NCBI GenBank assembly: GCA_019648995.1
Contig: BLXT01004061.1
Coordinates: 2,066,965-2,093,946, forward strand
DNA length: 26,982 nucleotides
Source of the DNA: Plakobranchus ocellatus
Lineage: Eukaryota > Mollusca > Gastropoda > Plakobranchidae
Direction: 5' to 3'
Shown one piece after another: positions 1 to 11,200 of this stretch (within the stretch, counting starts at the first letter, position 1; each line of letters opens with the position of its first letter). The position numbers and the translations under genes were made by a program. Below the pieces are notes generated by a model, which was given only the letters and a program-made list of their open reading frames with translations, was not told where the DNA came from and did no database searches.

Positions 1-229
1 CACTGAAGACAGATGCCCCGTCTCTCAGGCGAGTTGCCTTCGAGCGGTCTGGGTGTTCCGGGAAATAGGCCGCGGCCGCAACCCATTCCTCCAGTTCAGA
101 GCCGTCAGTAAAAACAGCATAATGATTTGAAAATGTTTCCTTAATTCTAAAAAATTCTTTTTGATAAGCGACTTCACTGGTATTTTCTTTATTTTGTTTC
201 GTTAGAGAAATATCAACATTAATGTTGTG
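1..229 (-). mobile_element. Non-LTR retrotransposon fragment, RNase H domain (partial, runs off left edge)
   Basis: On the minus strand one frame stays open from 229 to the window edge, about 76 codons. It contains HYAVFTDGSE, the TDGS motif that opens an RNase H domain, then VAAAAYFPEHPDRSKATRLR and DGASVFS, resembling the 'vaaAa...rLpDgaSiFtAE' pattern of LINE-encoded RNase H. In known families this domain follows the reverse transcriptase, which agrees with the RT piece immediately upstream on the same strand. The clade is not assignable from this piece. Its right end is a TAG at 230-232. Confidence 0.72.
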
Positions 230-426
230 CTATAATAAATATATATGTCTTTCTAAAGGTTTGGACAAACTAGACAAGATTGAAATTGGCCTGTAATTAG
301 ACGCTAACTGATTGTCACCCTTCTTATGTATCGGAATGACTAAGGCTCTCCTGAACAATTCTGGGAAGTAATTCTTACTAATACACAAGTTGTAAATGTA
401 TACAAATGATTCAGCAATATGTGGAG

Positions 427-430
<4 letters not shown>
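230..430 (-). mobile_element. Non-LTR retrotransposon fragment, reverse transcriptase N-terminal part
   Basis: The minus-strand peptide reads SKNYFPELFRRALVIPIHKK, GDNQLASNYRPISILSSLSK, then PLERHIYLL and a stop. This is the classic LINE RT block 1-2 pattern (FP..lk.a.ViPihKkGd..l.sNYRPISlLs..sK..E). Everything from block 3 (including the catalytic YADD region) up to the RNase H domain is missing. The RT and RNase H pieces are in the same frame with one TAG between them, so this is an internally deleted, dead copy. Confidence 0.85.

Positions 431-489
<59 letters not shown>
431..489. repeat. (GA)n microsatellite
   Basis: A pure GA tract of 59 bases adjoins the RT fragment. On the minus strand it reads as a Leu-Ser run, which artificially lengthens the RT reading frame. 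Confidence 0.97.
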
Positions 490-495
<6 letters not shown>

Positions 496-547
496 AACAG
501 TCAGCGATGTTAAGTCCCGAGCTGGGCAGTTGATGATGTTGAAACAT

Positions 548-2032
548 AAAGCTATCCGTTTAATATGATGTACTCTTTAATTTTGAAGGCAAGGAAATGC
601 TTTTTTCCCCCATATCAATAAGCTAATAAAAAGATGGTGTTAAAAATCTGCTCTTTATGAGCCGCCGGTAAATCTGTACTATTTTAGTAACTTTAAAACC
701 TGAATCAATTATTAGATGATGAAAAATCCTTCCACTCAGCTTCAATTATTTTTGTTTTGTGGCAGAAAACGCACCTTATTGTCTAAAAACGTAACATTTT
801 GAAAGACAAACGGCTCAAGGGCTTAAAACTAGATCTAGATCTAGATAGGTACCAGGATTTGATCTTGACAAGACCATTATGACGGACGATTTAATATCTA
901 GATTAGATTTGATCTTAAACGATGCAAAGCAGCATAAATTATTTGGTTTGATGAAGGGAATTTTTAAAAGTACACGGAGACAATGGATAAATTAGATCTA
1001 TATCATGTCACTTGGGTGAACACATTTAAGTGGGCGTGTCCAAGACTGGGAGACTGTTGCTCTTCGAACACCATTGATTTTAGAACGAAATTTAAGAAAT
1101 TTTTCTCCTCATTACAGCAATTTAACTTAACCATTTTGGTCAATAGATTTATTCAAGTTCAAATCTAAAACATGGGTTTCTGCAAAGTTTCCTTTGATTC
1201 TTCAGTGCATTTTCATTCATTGGAATTTTTCCTGAATGCTCAATTAAATAGAGCCGAACTTATTTTCCCAACACTTTATTTTATAGAGAAAAAGAGATTC
1301 ATCAGTAACACCGGCATACTGGTATTCATGCGCAGCTGATGAAGTTAGATCTAGAAGCACGGGTCCTCTTTAAAAGTACAAATTGACTATTTTCCCTAAC
1401 ACTCGGGAAAATAGATCACAGTCATTATTTTCATTAACACAATGGCACTGTACTTACCTTAAGGGGACCCATCTTTCTAGATCTAACTTCATCAGCTGAG
1501 TATGAGTACGAGTACGAGATATGATAACAAGCTTGGGTCTCTGCCTCTCACCATGTGACTGTTTCATTTATCATTATTTTTTTCACTCTCCAAAGTCTAG
1601 TAATAGCATTGTTGCATTCATTGTTGATTTTGTAGATGAAAACTATCAATTAAACCTTCATATTTTTAAAACGATACACAATTGTCAATTGAGTAGCCTG
1701 ATAGCTATCTGATTAACTGAATCATATAAGATCAAAATGTAGGTTTGTATACAGTTTTTCTTTTAAAACTAATCTTAAATCATTCATAATTATAGAGGCA
1801 AAATAAACCCAAGTCAAAGTTTTAGGTGCTAGGCTGATTCGAAATATATAGAATCTAGAAACTTCAGGACTTCCATTTAATAAAATGAGATTTATACTAG
1901 TTATAATAACCCGGGCTCAATCTCTGAAACTATCAATCATTAGCTAAGTGCATAATTCTCCCAAGTATTCATCCTCTGTTTTTCTTTAAGTTCTTAGACT
2001 GTTTATTTTTAGCTATATCATTTAAATTGCAG
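548..2032. other. 5' flank of TBCK, no recognised gene
   Basis: This AT-rich stretch has short open frames without recognisable motifs, for example 983-1168. It holds several AGATCTAGA motifs (829-847) and a foldback repeat at 1333-1498. The TBCK promoter and noncoding first exon may be here or further upstream, but I could not place them. Confidence 0.6.
1333..1498. repeat. Foldback inverted repeat, possible MITE, with nested hairpin
   Basis: 1333-1356 and 1475-1498 are perfect 24-bp reverse complements (outer CAGCTGATGAAG). The match continues inward imperfectly to about 1382 and 1449 (GGGTCC...AAGTACA). A second hairpin, CTATTTTCCC at 1387-1396 and GGGAAAATAG at 1405-1414, is nested in the loop. 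No clear target-site duplication was found. Confidence 0.8.
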
Positions 2033-2242
2033 AACTTTGTCCTCTGACAATGCCTGTTCTGGGGACGGCTGGATTTGGGGTTAGAACATTTTATGCAGCC
2101 TCACACCCCCATGATAAATGTGGAGCTAATGGCCTCCCAGTTACGCCTAACTCTGTTAAAATACTGGGACGATTTCAATATTTGACATCACTGTCCCATC
2201 ACCGTATGTGTCAGTACCTGGACATTGCCAAAACAAAACATG
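2033..2242 (+). CDS. TBCK: TBCK exon with start codon (residues 1-64), coding from 2050
   Basis: The acceptor TTGCAG ends at 2032, then 17 nt of 5' UTR precede ATG at 2050. The peptide carries the TBCK N-terminal signature [20 protein letters not shown], where a normal kinase would have its glycine loop and lysine. The donor is GTAGGG at 2243, leaving phase 1. Another GT at 2248 would give a stop in the next exon, so it is not used. Because the exon opens at an acceptor-like site, at least one noncoding exon probably lies upstream. Confidence 0.93.
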
Positions 2243-5200
2243 GTAGGGTATGAAAAAGGTGGCTTTAATACTTTAGTTACCATAAAAGGCTCGAAGCATT
2301 GCATTTTAAAATTTTTCTTGAAACTGAATTATTGTTAAAGGTAATCATAATTATTATTGCCATGATTATAGTTTTTATTGTTATTGATAGCATTATACAT
2401 TGATAGCCATCATATAAAAATTAATTCATTTCGTTCCTTTATTTTGTGTTAAAAATCTGCATGGACAAACTTTCAAAACAACAAAGAGAATGATATGTAG
2501 TTTGTAATTTCTTTGATATCAATTATTTGGAAAGTCATTAAAAATAACAAGTAGACCTATTCAAAAAAGAAAAGAAAACTTTTGCCAGTTAAAATGTGTT
2601 CTGATTTTGCTCATGTAATAGGGATAGCAATGAATTCAATGTTTAAAATGTTCACATACTTTTTAACTTTCAGAGTGTATGATTGTGGTCTCTGAGTTCC
2701 ACCAGCACAGCTTGAAGGAAAGGTTAAAATCTGAGGGCAGCTTTTCGTAAGTAGCACACTTTTCTTCCAAGTATCTGTAAGTTTCAGTGAGGGTTAATCT
2801 GACAGTGTCAATGTGAAGAAAATTTGTCGTAAATTCAAGATTGTTATTTGTCTGCAGATTTACAAATTTCCAAATATTTCTCTGGAAATGCTTACAACGT
2901 GCTTAAATGGTGATTGAAGCTAGTTCTGAATCAAATGTTGCACATAAAATACTTTTGAAAAGGAAATTCAAAAGAAAAAACGAATTAATTATTCCTTTTT
3001 GCTAATACTTTTTCAGAACTTAAGGTGTGTATATTTTCATTCTTGGCACAGAATCAGCTTACTTTTGTGAAGTTTCTGTCATTTCAAGCTCACAGAATGT
3101 AATCAAAAGATTTTTGCTATGGATTCATTAGAACTGTCTTCCAGGCATTTTTTGGTTTAATTCTTTTTTTTTTTTTTATGACAGTGAAGAACAAATCGTG
3201 CACACAGGATTTCAGATTCTGGAAGGCCTAGTCTATCTTCATGATAACAATGTCACTCACCGAAATCTAGGTCTTGGAAATGTGCTTCTAGATCAAGAGG
3301 TAATTTTTTTTTTCTAGCTGATCAATGCAAAGGCACCACCATATTTATATATTAAAATAATTCCTCTGCAATATTGGAAGAGGTATTTTTGAGAAAAATT
3401 TTAACTTTTATGCTAAACTGTACTTTTCTTATATAATGAACTTAGTCTTACAAGAGGCTTATTCATTTTTATGCTGGTTTTTTTATTTTTCTTGATCATC
3501 TTGTATAATTTCATTTTCTTCTAAGGTTAAGTAACTTTTTCACAACAGGAAATAAGGCATATTATATGGGAAGTTTTTGTTACATTATTTAGTTCTCCGA
3601 CATAATTTTTTAATCTGTTTACTAAATAATTTTTCTGTCTTTGGTAGTGGGGGAAAATACTGAACATTTTACATGAATTTAGGTTTCTTAATACTCATAC
3701 TGTGTCCTCAACTGTTCTCTTTTCTAAGGGCAATGTCAAATTATCAGAGCATGGACTCTACTACATGACAGATTTTGGAGCTGATGTCAGTTTTCCTATC
3801 GGGTAAGAAGAATATGGGCACAAGTATACAATCTCCTTTCAATCAAGCCACTTAGGCTCTCACAGTAGTAGAATCACAACAAGCCTTTTTTACATTGCCT
3901 AGCTTGACCACTGGAATTATAAGACCTTGACTTAAATCTTCTTGAAGGAGGATTCCATGTGTTCATGCATAAGTCAGATTTTAAAACATGCATGGTAAAG
4001 TTTAAGAATAGTAACCAAGATATTCCTTCATATTTTTAGTTGCTGCAAAACTGTGGTGATAAGCTCTACATCAACATAGGTAGGTGTGTGCAAATGCATG
4101 TTCATATCTCTCCTGTGAGGACGTTTGGGAGCTGATGGCCTGGATACGCTTGCTTTTATCTTAGGGATAATTTAGGTCTACCTTGTGTACCAGCATCTTT
4201 CTTGCTTGTAAAATGCTGTAGAGCATAAAATTTTTGAGTTATAAGGTTGGATGTGGAGGTGTGTTTGTGTTCATATCTTTGGCCTATGGTAAAGCATGCT
4301 AGCAATGGACCTCTTTGTTCTTGTTTGGTACCATCAGTGTGTACGTTCACTATTATCATCACTTCATTGAACTTGCATCTTGCTTGTTTAAGTCCTTGGG
4401 ATTCGAGTACAATATTATCACTAAATTATAAGGTTCTTATTACATCACTGCCTGGAGGCAAGGAAGCCATCTGGCATTTTTGTAGTGCTAACAGGCATGC
4501 CTGATTCTGTGTGTGTGTGCAGTCTGCTATGTTGTCCTGTTATAAACATGAGAGAGTGCAACTGTTTAATATGTGATATGTCAGCATTTTTTGTATTGTT
4601 ATGTATGCCTTCTTTTAGTACATTCTGGAATATTGTTTCCTAAAGCAAAAGGATATCTACTTGGCTTAACCATGAACCACTAGCTCTCAGACTATCGACA
4701 TGGCTGTTACTAGCATCTCTACTGGCTTACTTTGCTGTCAATTTTATACTTCAGCAGCCTTGTTTTCCTCCTTATCACATTATCACTCTAAGAAGTGCAA
4801 AATCACAAACTCATTCAAGCTAATGATATGGAAAACCCCCAAACACTTCGACAACTTGCTTGAGAAGATGAATCACAATCTACTTTTTTTAGTAGTTTTC
4901 TTTTGTGAATGAGGACTCAGGCACCAAAGATGAGGAACCAGATTATCTTCTTGCTATAAGGAGGGGACAACCTTTATTCCAACAGCATCTTGATGAAGAT
5001 GATCATGAGGATGATGAAGGGGCTGCAGTACTCAAGACTGAGCATGATGGTATGCTACCATCTGAGAGCCTGAATTTTGCAGGAAGCTCTGGGCTGCAAG
5101 TGCCAATGGATGACACAGCACCAATGAACTATTTGCCAAAAGCTAAGCCACTCAGACTCTGGAGAAAAGGGGAATTATCTCTGAACTCCAGGTCTCACCA

Positions 5201-8200
5201 CTGGATGGAAGTAAAGGTGGAGAAAATGTGGGCCTCTTTTTGTCTCATTGTCACCATGGGCCTGAATCATTGATTATCTAGAGGTTTACTCAGTGATAAT
5301 AATTTTCCGCCATTGGCAGAAATCATTTTTTTTTCTTTTCACCAGAGGTTTTCCTCTTTAAAATTTTACCCTCAAATCAGCTTCCCCATGTGTGCCCCTC
5401 CAGCTCTTGTTTACATGTAATTTAAGAAACTTATTTTATTATAACTAGTTCTATATCAAACTCAGGCTCTCTTTTCTATCAAATAGCTCGCATAGGTGCA
5501 GGAGAGGGGTGAGGGCTGTTGTCATGCATGATTTCAGTTGACGAAAAATTTTCCTCTTTTTTGACAAGTTTCTGTTGTTATCATCACTGTTGCTGGTCCA
5601 TGGACCAGCTTGGGCATGACCCAGTATTCAAGACAATATCATTCATCAGCAGTTTTTGTCGCGGGGAAAAACAAAGCAATGGATGAGGCCAGGGTCGCTT
5701 GGAGGGGCCTATGGTCAATTCGAGTTTTTAGTCCTTTTAAGCCAGACAAGTTGAGCATAAAGATTTTTTAACTATGCGACACTACTACTGTCCATTGCTG
5801 CAAAATCTTGAAGTCTGTATAGGACAAGAAAGTTGGAGCCGCCTTTGATGTTTTAAACAGGCTAATCTCATATTTGAACTGCCAACATAATTGTATGTTG
5901 AAACTACTGAGAAAGTCAGGATCTTTTAAAGAAAATGGAAGGCAGAATTTTCATACTGGGATACCACTTTTAAAAAATTTTTACAATCCTTTTATTAATG
6001 GGCTTTATTTTGTTAAGTAGTGATATCAAGGAGGATACAATAATATATTCTAGCTTCATCTATGTCTAGATCTAAAGGACCTGCTGTAGTCCAGGCTTAC
6101 AAACTGTAGTGCAGAGATCCTTCCAAACGGAAAACTAACTTTGGAGCCATGAGCACCATCCCACAGATGATCAAAGCAAAGTGGGGAACAAAGAAGCCAA
6201 AACTCACAGAGAGAATATGTCATATGTCAGCCTGGCAAGAGGAAACAGTCGCACGGGGAATGCCACTTACTGCAATGTTGGTTGATACGTAGACTTTGAA
6301 CAGGTACTTAAGAGACAGCATGACCAAATTGACCAGATAGTGCTTACCATCAACTTCAGTTTAGCTACACAAACAAGTTCCTCCAAACCAGCCCTTTTTT
6401 GGGACTTTCAAACAGTCCTTTCTAAACACCCTTTTTGTTTTGGAAGAACAGTCCTTTTTAGGCTGTATATAAACTAGTCCTTTTTGGGACTTCTTTCTCT
6501 TTTTCAGTTCTCTGTTTAAAATTATAAAAATAAATTAATTTTTAAGAATTCAGGTGAAAAATGTCCACAAAATTTCATAAAATACTTTATTGGTGCTGTT
6601 CTACAGGCTTCCCCGTTATCTCCCACCTGAAGTCCTGTGCTCTGGCCCAGTTCGAGTTGATGATGAGTCGGGCAAGTGTGTCCAGCCTGCGTCAGGCCCT
6701 AAAGCTGATGTTTGGATGTTTGGCATTATTTTACTGGAGCTGATTTTGGTAAGTTCTGGATTATCCTTTATCTAACCAAACCAGGACCATCATTTACAGT
6801 CAAGTGTGGATAATTTGAATTCAGATAGTTCAAATTCTTGGTTATTTAAAAGTTAGTCAATTTTACCAACACAGTATCTGTATTATGTTATTCTTCTAGG
6901 GGACTTTTCCGTTGACTTTTCAAATGAAAGAGAATAAATCAGAAATTATAATTATTCGTCGCATAAAATGTTTATGATAGGTGTGTTTTCTCTTTCTCTA
7001 ATATCCTTATCATCTGAATTGCAAAAAATTTGAATCCCTTTTTTTATACCAATGACTTCAAAACAACCAGACTCAACGATATACAGAAAGCTTTAAGGAA
7101 GTGTACTATGTAATATTCATGGTATATTGTGGATAGAAACAAATCTGACTACATGTACGTAACCTGTTTTTTTTTGTTTTTTTTTTTTGGATTGTTTCTG
7201 GCAGGCATATTACAGAATTTTATGCAGCCCATGATAAAGTCATGCCATAAATACTGTTGAATAGTTGGTGCGAGAAATAAGTATTTTTTTTACAATAAAA
7301 ACAAGAAAGATTTAAAGTTTTTGTTAGTTTTATTGTTTACAAAAGAGCAATCAAACATTGGTTATAGAGAAATCCTTTGGCAGCTGTGCAAGAAATTGTT
7401 TAATGTTTCTCATTGGTAAATGGAAAAAAAATGTTCTGCTGGCCACTAAAATTAATGAAATGGGTGCTGTTATTAGTTTCGCTTGCAACTGTGTAATTTT
7501 TAAGTTTTGGGATATTGTAAATGTTTTTTGTTGTACAAGCAGATGAATATATGTATATATATATACATTTTTTAATATTCAATTCCAAATCTCATGGCTT
7601 TCTTTCCCTTTTCTTAAAAATCAATTTGTTGTGTTTTCCCTCATTACAACCTTCTCTTATCTGATCCTACAGGGAGAGGAACTGTGGTCGGGGCTGAGCA
7701 ATCAGGAAAAATTCCAAAAGCTGTTAAACTTTGTGAAGTCAGGTCAGAATCCCTCTAAGTCACTCTAGGATACACTACTAAATCTTTGAATTGCTTGAAT
7801 AAATATCTCATGTTATTTGAAAGAGCAGTAATTTTGTTTATCAGAAGCAGTGAGAGGAAATTAATCATCAGAAAATAAGGATGAGATAAAAAATGTAAAA
7901 TATCAGAATATTTTTATTTTTAATAAAGATGTCACATAAGAGGAGATTTCCTGATAAAAATGTTGTGTTTTACATTTTGTTAGTCATGCCTCAAGTTCTT
8001 TACTTGTTCAGTTCCCAGTTTTATGAAGGATTTTGGAAAAAAATGCTTGAGAGGATTCTGCTCACTTCGAATGTTACTAATTTTGACAGAATCAATTTTT
8101 TACTTTAGTTTTTCTTTTTCTTTCTTTTTTTTTTTTTTTAACTTATACTTTAGTGTAGGTTACTTGAAACCCTAAGCAAGTCAATTTTTTTTTTTTAATG

Positions 8201-11200
8201 CATGATAGTCTCATTTTAAATTAGGAGTTCATTCAATATCTTGAACAAGGCTTTCATCATTTTAAACATTTCGTTTTTTTTTTTTGTTTTTTTTTTTTTT
8301 TGGTAGATATGTCTCCATTTGATCTACTTTGCCAAGACTCTGCCATTGCAGAAAAGTTAAAGGTTTGGCTCTAAAGAATTTTTTTTTTTTTTAAATTCAG
8401 ACTGAATTGCTACAGTATCACAAGTATATTATATATTTTGAGGTTGAAGTTTTAATGTAATTTTTTTCTTTTTCTTTGAATTGTAAAAAAAAATTACTCT
8501 TTCTTTTTCAAAACTTATGTATTTTGCAAAATGAGTGTACTGCTGCTCCAAAAAGTTGTCAAGAAGAGGCAAACATTTTAGAGCTTCAGAAATGGGATCT
8601 TACAAAGCTAAGAGTTTTCTTTTTCAAGGGAAAAAAAAAGACAAACAAAAAAAACCAACAAAAAAAGTGAAATAAAATGCATCTCCTTCACTATTGATTT
8701 CAAACACTGATAAAAATTAGTATGAATTGTGTAGATGCTAAACAAAACAAAAAAACTTTTATTTCTTCACACTAATTGTGTCGCTTAATTTAACTCCACC
8801 ATGGCAAAAGCTGTTATCTTTTCTGTTAGAGGTATTGAGACACCATCAAAATACAAGTTGTTGCTGAATTCCATCAATCATGACAAACAGGATGCAAAAA
8901 CAACTATTTAATTCTGGAAAGTGAGATGGCATTAAGAGATCTAGAAAGTTTGAAATGCCAATATTAAAATCAAAAGGGTTCCAATGAAGTGAAAGTGAAT
9001 GAGTGGGCCAGTAATTCAAAAGTCAAATCTTCATGAAATATGTTCACATATTTTTCTTGCTCTCAGAGCTTGTCGATGGAGATGCGAGATGTTATTAGGC
9101 AGTGCTTGACAGTGTCTGCATCCAAAAGGTAAATGTGTGGTTTGTCAATGCATTTGCTTTCTCTTACTTTTTTGTTATTGCTTAGGCGTAGAATCACTTT
9201 ATGAATCGATGATAATGCTAAGAGACGACATTTTGTAATGCTGATTTTTCAAGTTTTTTGTATAGACATTTACTTTTAAACTGCAAAACCAATATGGTCT
9301 TCACATAATATGTAACTTTCCCTTTGAGATATTGCTTTGTGAAACAATGTTGGCTTTCTCGTTGTAACCTAAACCAAAAAACTAAAATCAATATGCTTTC
9401 ATTTAACATAGTGTCTAGGCTTTATCTTTGAAATAAAGTATTGGTGTGTGGAACAATGTCAGCTTTCTCATTATATCCTAAACTAAGTTTTTTGATGGAA
9501 ACCTGATTATGCTGGTGTCGGTATTGAATATATTTTCTTTCGGTGAAGGCAGATACACAAAGAGGATATCATGGCTGTGAATCCTGGTGAATTGGCTACA
9601 TCTATTTGAAGATGTTTTGTAGGGTTTTAAATGTAACTCTCTTTGCCTTTTGTTTTCACAAATTCCATGCATTGAATGGCTGATTTTAACAAATGAATTT
9701 TTTTTGTATCAATTTGGATAAAACAATCTCATCTGTGCATTTTTTGAGACATAAGAACTTTGGCGCTAACTGAAAAAAATTATAATTCCTATCCTTAAAG
9801 TAGCATTTTAAAAAATATTCTTAGCAATACCACAGCATCACTCAATTTTGTTAATGTTTATCCTCATGATAAGTTGTTGTTTTCATCTATCATGAATGTA
9901 GGACAAAGTCACAGGATCTTTATCACCATCCACTTTTCAAGAATGAAAGGGTAAAAGCAGTAAGTTCTCTTAATAAACTTTGGATAAGCTAAATATTTAT
10001 TTAGTTGAAATGTCAAATCTTGTTTACTTATTTGATACAAAGCATTCCCAAATTTTATAAAGACTTTTGTATTTTGCTTGCATAAACACTGAAGTCTTGT
10101 TATAGCTTTTTCTTTTTGCAGGCAGGAATGTTAAACATAAAATAAATAATGAATTTTGTGATGAAGGTGCTCTAAGCCATTTTCAGAATATGAGGAAAAG
10201 GGCAAAAAGCTGCCTTTTTTTTTTCGCTTAATATGTCTTTGCATTTTCTTTGTATTATTTGCTATTAGGTTTCTGATTTATCCTATCAATCAAGGTCATC
10301 AGTAAAAATGTTTTTCACTGATAAACGTAAATTTGTGAAAAAAAGATTTCACTTTTATCGCAAAACCCTGCATATCTACAGTTATGAAAATTTTACTTAT
10401 GGCAGTCTTATTATTTATCTACATGCAGAGCCTCTGAGGGAATCACTTGACCATATATTTTATTGGCCTTGACTTAACTCTTTGTGTCCGGATTTTTTTC
10501 CGCATCTGGACTGAGTTTTCTCCCTCTGCCCCTTTTCTTTCATATAGTTAGCGGCTGCTCGGTCATCCGTATTGTTCCGTCGGCCGCTGGGAGTGGCCGC
10601 TCGCAGTTATTGAATATAATTTATGCTGGACAGAGGCCATTTATCTGCCAGCTTCCTCTCTTACTGGTTGCAACTGCTAACGTTTTTTAATATTGTCCTG
10701 CTCCTCCCTAAATAGAGGAGCTTGAAGCTCTTACTACCAGCAAAAAGAAACTGATCCGGTATCTCTTGGATTCCAAAAGTGATGTGTATTTATCATGCTT
10801 ATATAAACAATTTTACAGGTGCCACCCAAGAAAGATTTTGTTATGTGCACAACTGAGCTTCGCTGTGAAAACCTTGAGCTGCCAACGTATGAAGAAACAA
10901 TTGCTAATGGTTAGTAGTAATATGATTACCACTGTCATCCTCTCCTATTCCCATGTCATCACCTCTCACCTCCTCTTCTTTAAATTTGCATTTGAGAGTC
11001 TTTTGGGGGGATTGCTATGTAATGAAAAGATTTATATTCCTCCTTAATTGATTTTTGATCCTTGTAAAATGTTATTGAGATAAAATTATCTCTCATTTAG
11101 TTTTAAAACAATTAAAAAACTGCATTATCTACTGTTACAATTTGATAGATCTAGTTTGTTACATCTGCACCAAGTGCAGATGATGAATATGTGGATTTTG

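Larger units (their letters stand above)
3803..6606 (+). other. TBCK: Intron 4 (2.8 kb), host of transposon debris
   Basis: It is the largest intron. It holds a degenerate piggyBac-like transposase block at 5658-6020, an acidic open frame at 4905-5273, a 47-codon open frame at 6149-6292, a GT repeat near 4509-4522 and a cluster of AGTCCTTTT-type repeats at 6390-6493. Open frames at 4156-4912 show no motif I recognise. Confidence 0.9.

Noticed and set aside
431-547. Leu-Ser repeat protein on the minus strand
   Set aside because: It is the translation of the (GA)n microsatellite fused to the RT fragment.
983-1168. 61-codon open frame in the 5' flank
   Set aside because: It has no recognisable motif, lies in AT-rich DNA and has no supporting signals.
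2248-2253. Alternative donor GTATGA after AGG at the end of the first coding exon
   Set aside because: Phase 0 joining would read a stop (TGA) at once in the next exon. The GTAGGG donor at 2243 gives the conserved KHE...IVVSE.
4156-4912. Several overlapping open frames on both strands of intron 4
   Set aside because: None shows a family motif. They may be part of transposon debris, but I could not support a call.
7400-7588. Antisense open frame in intron 5
   Set aside because: The composition is that of AT-rich noncoding DNA, including a TA repeat read as Tyr-Ile.
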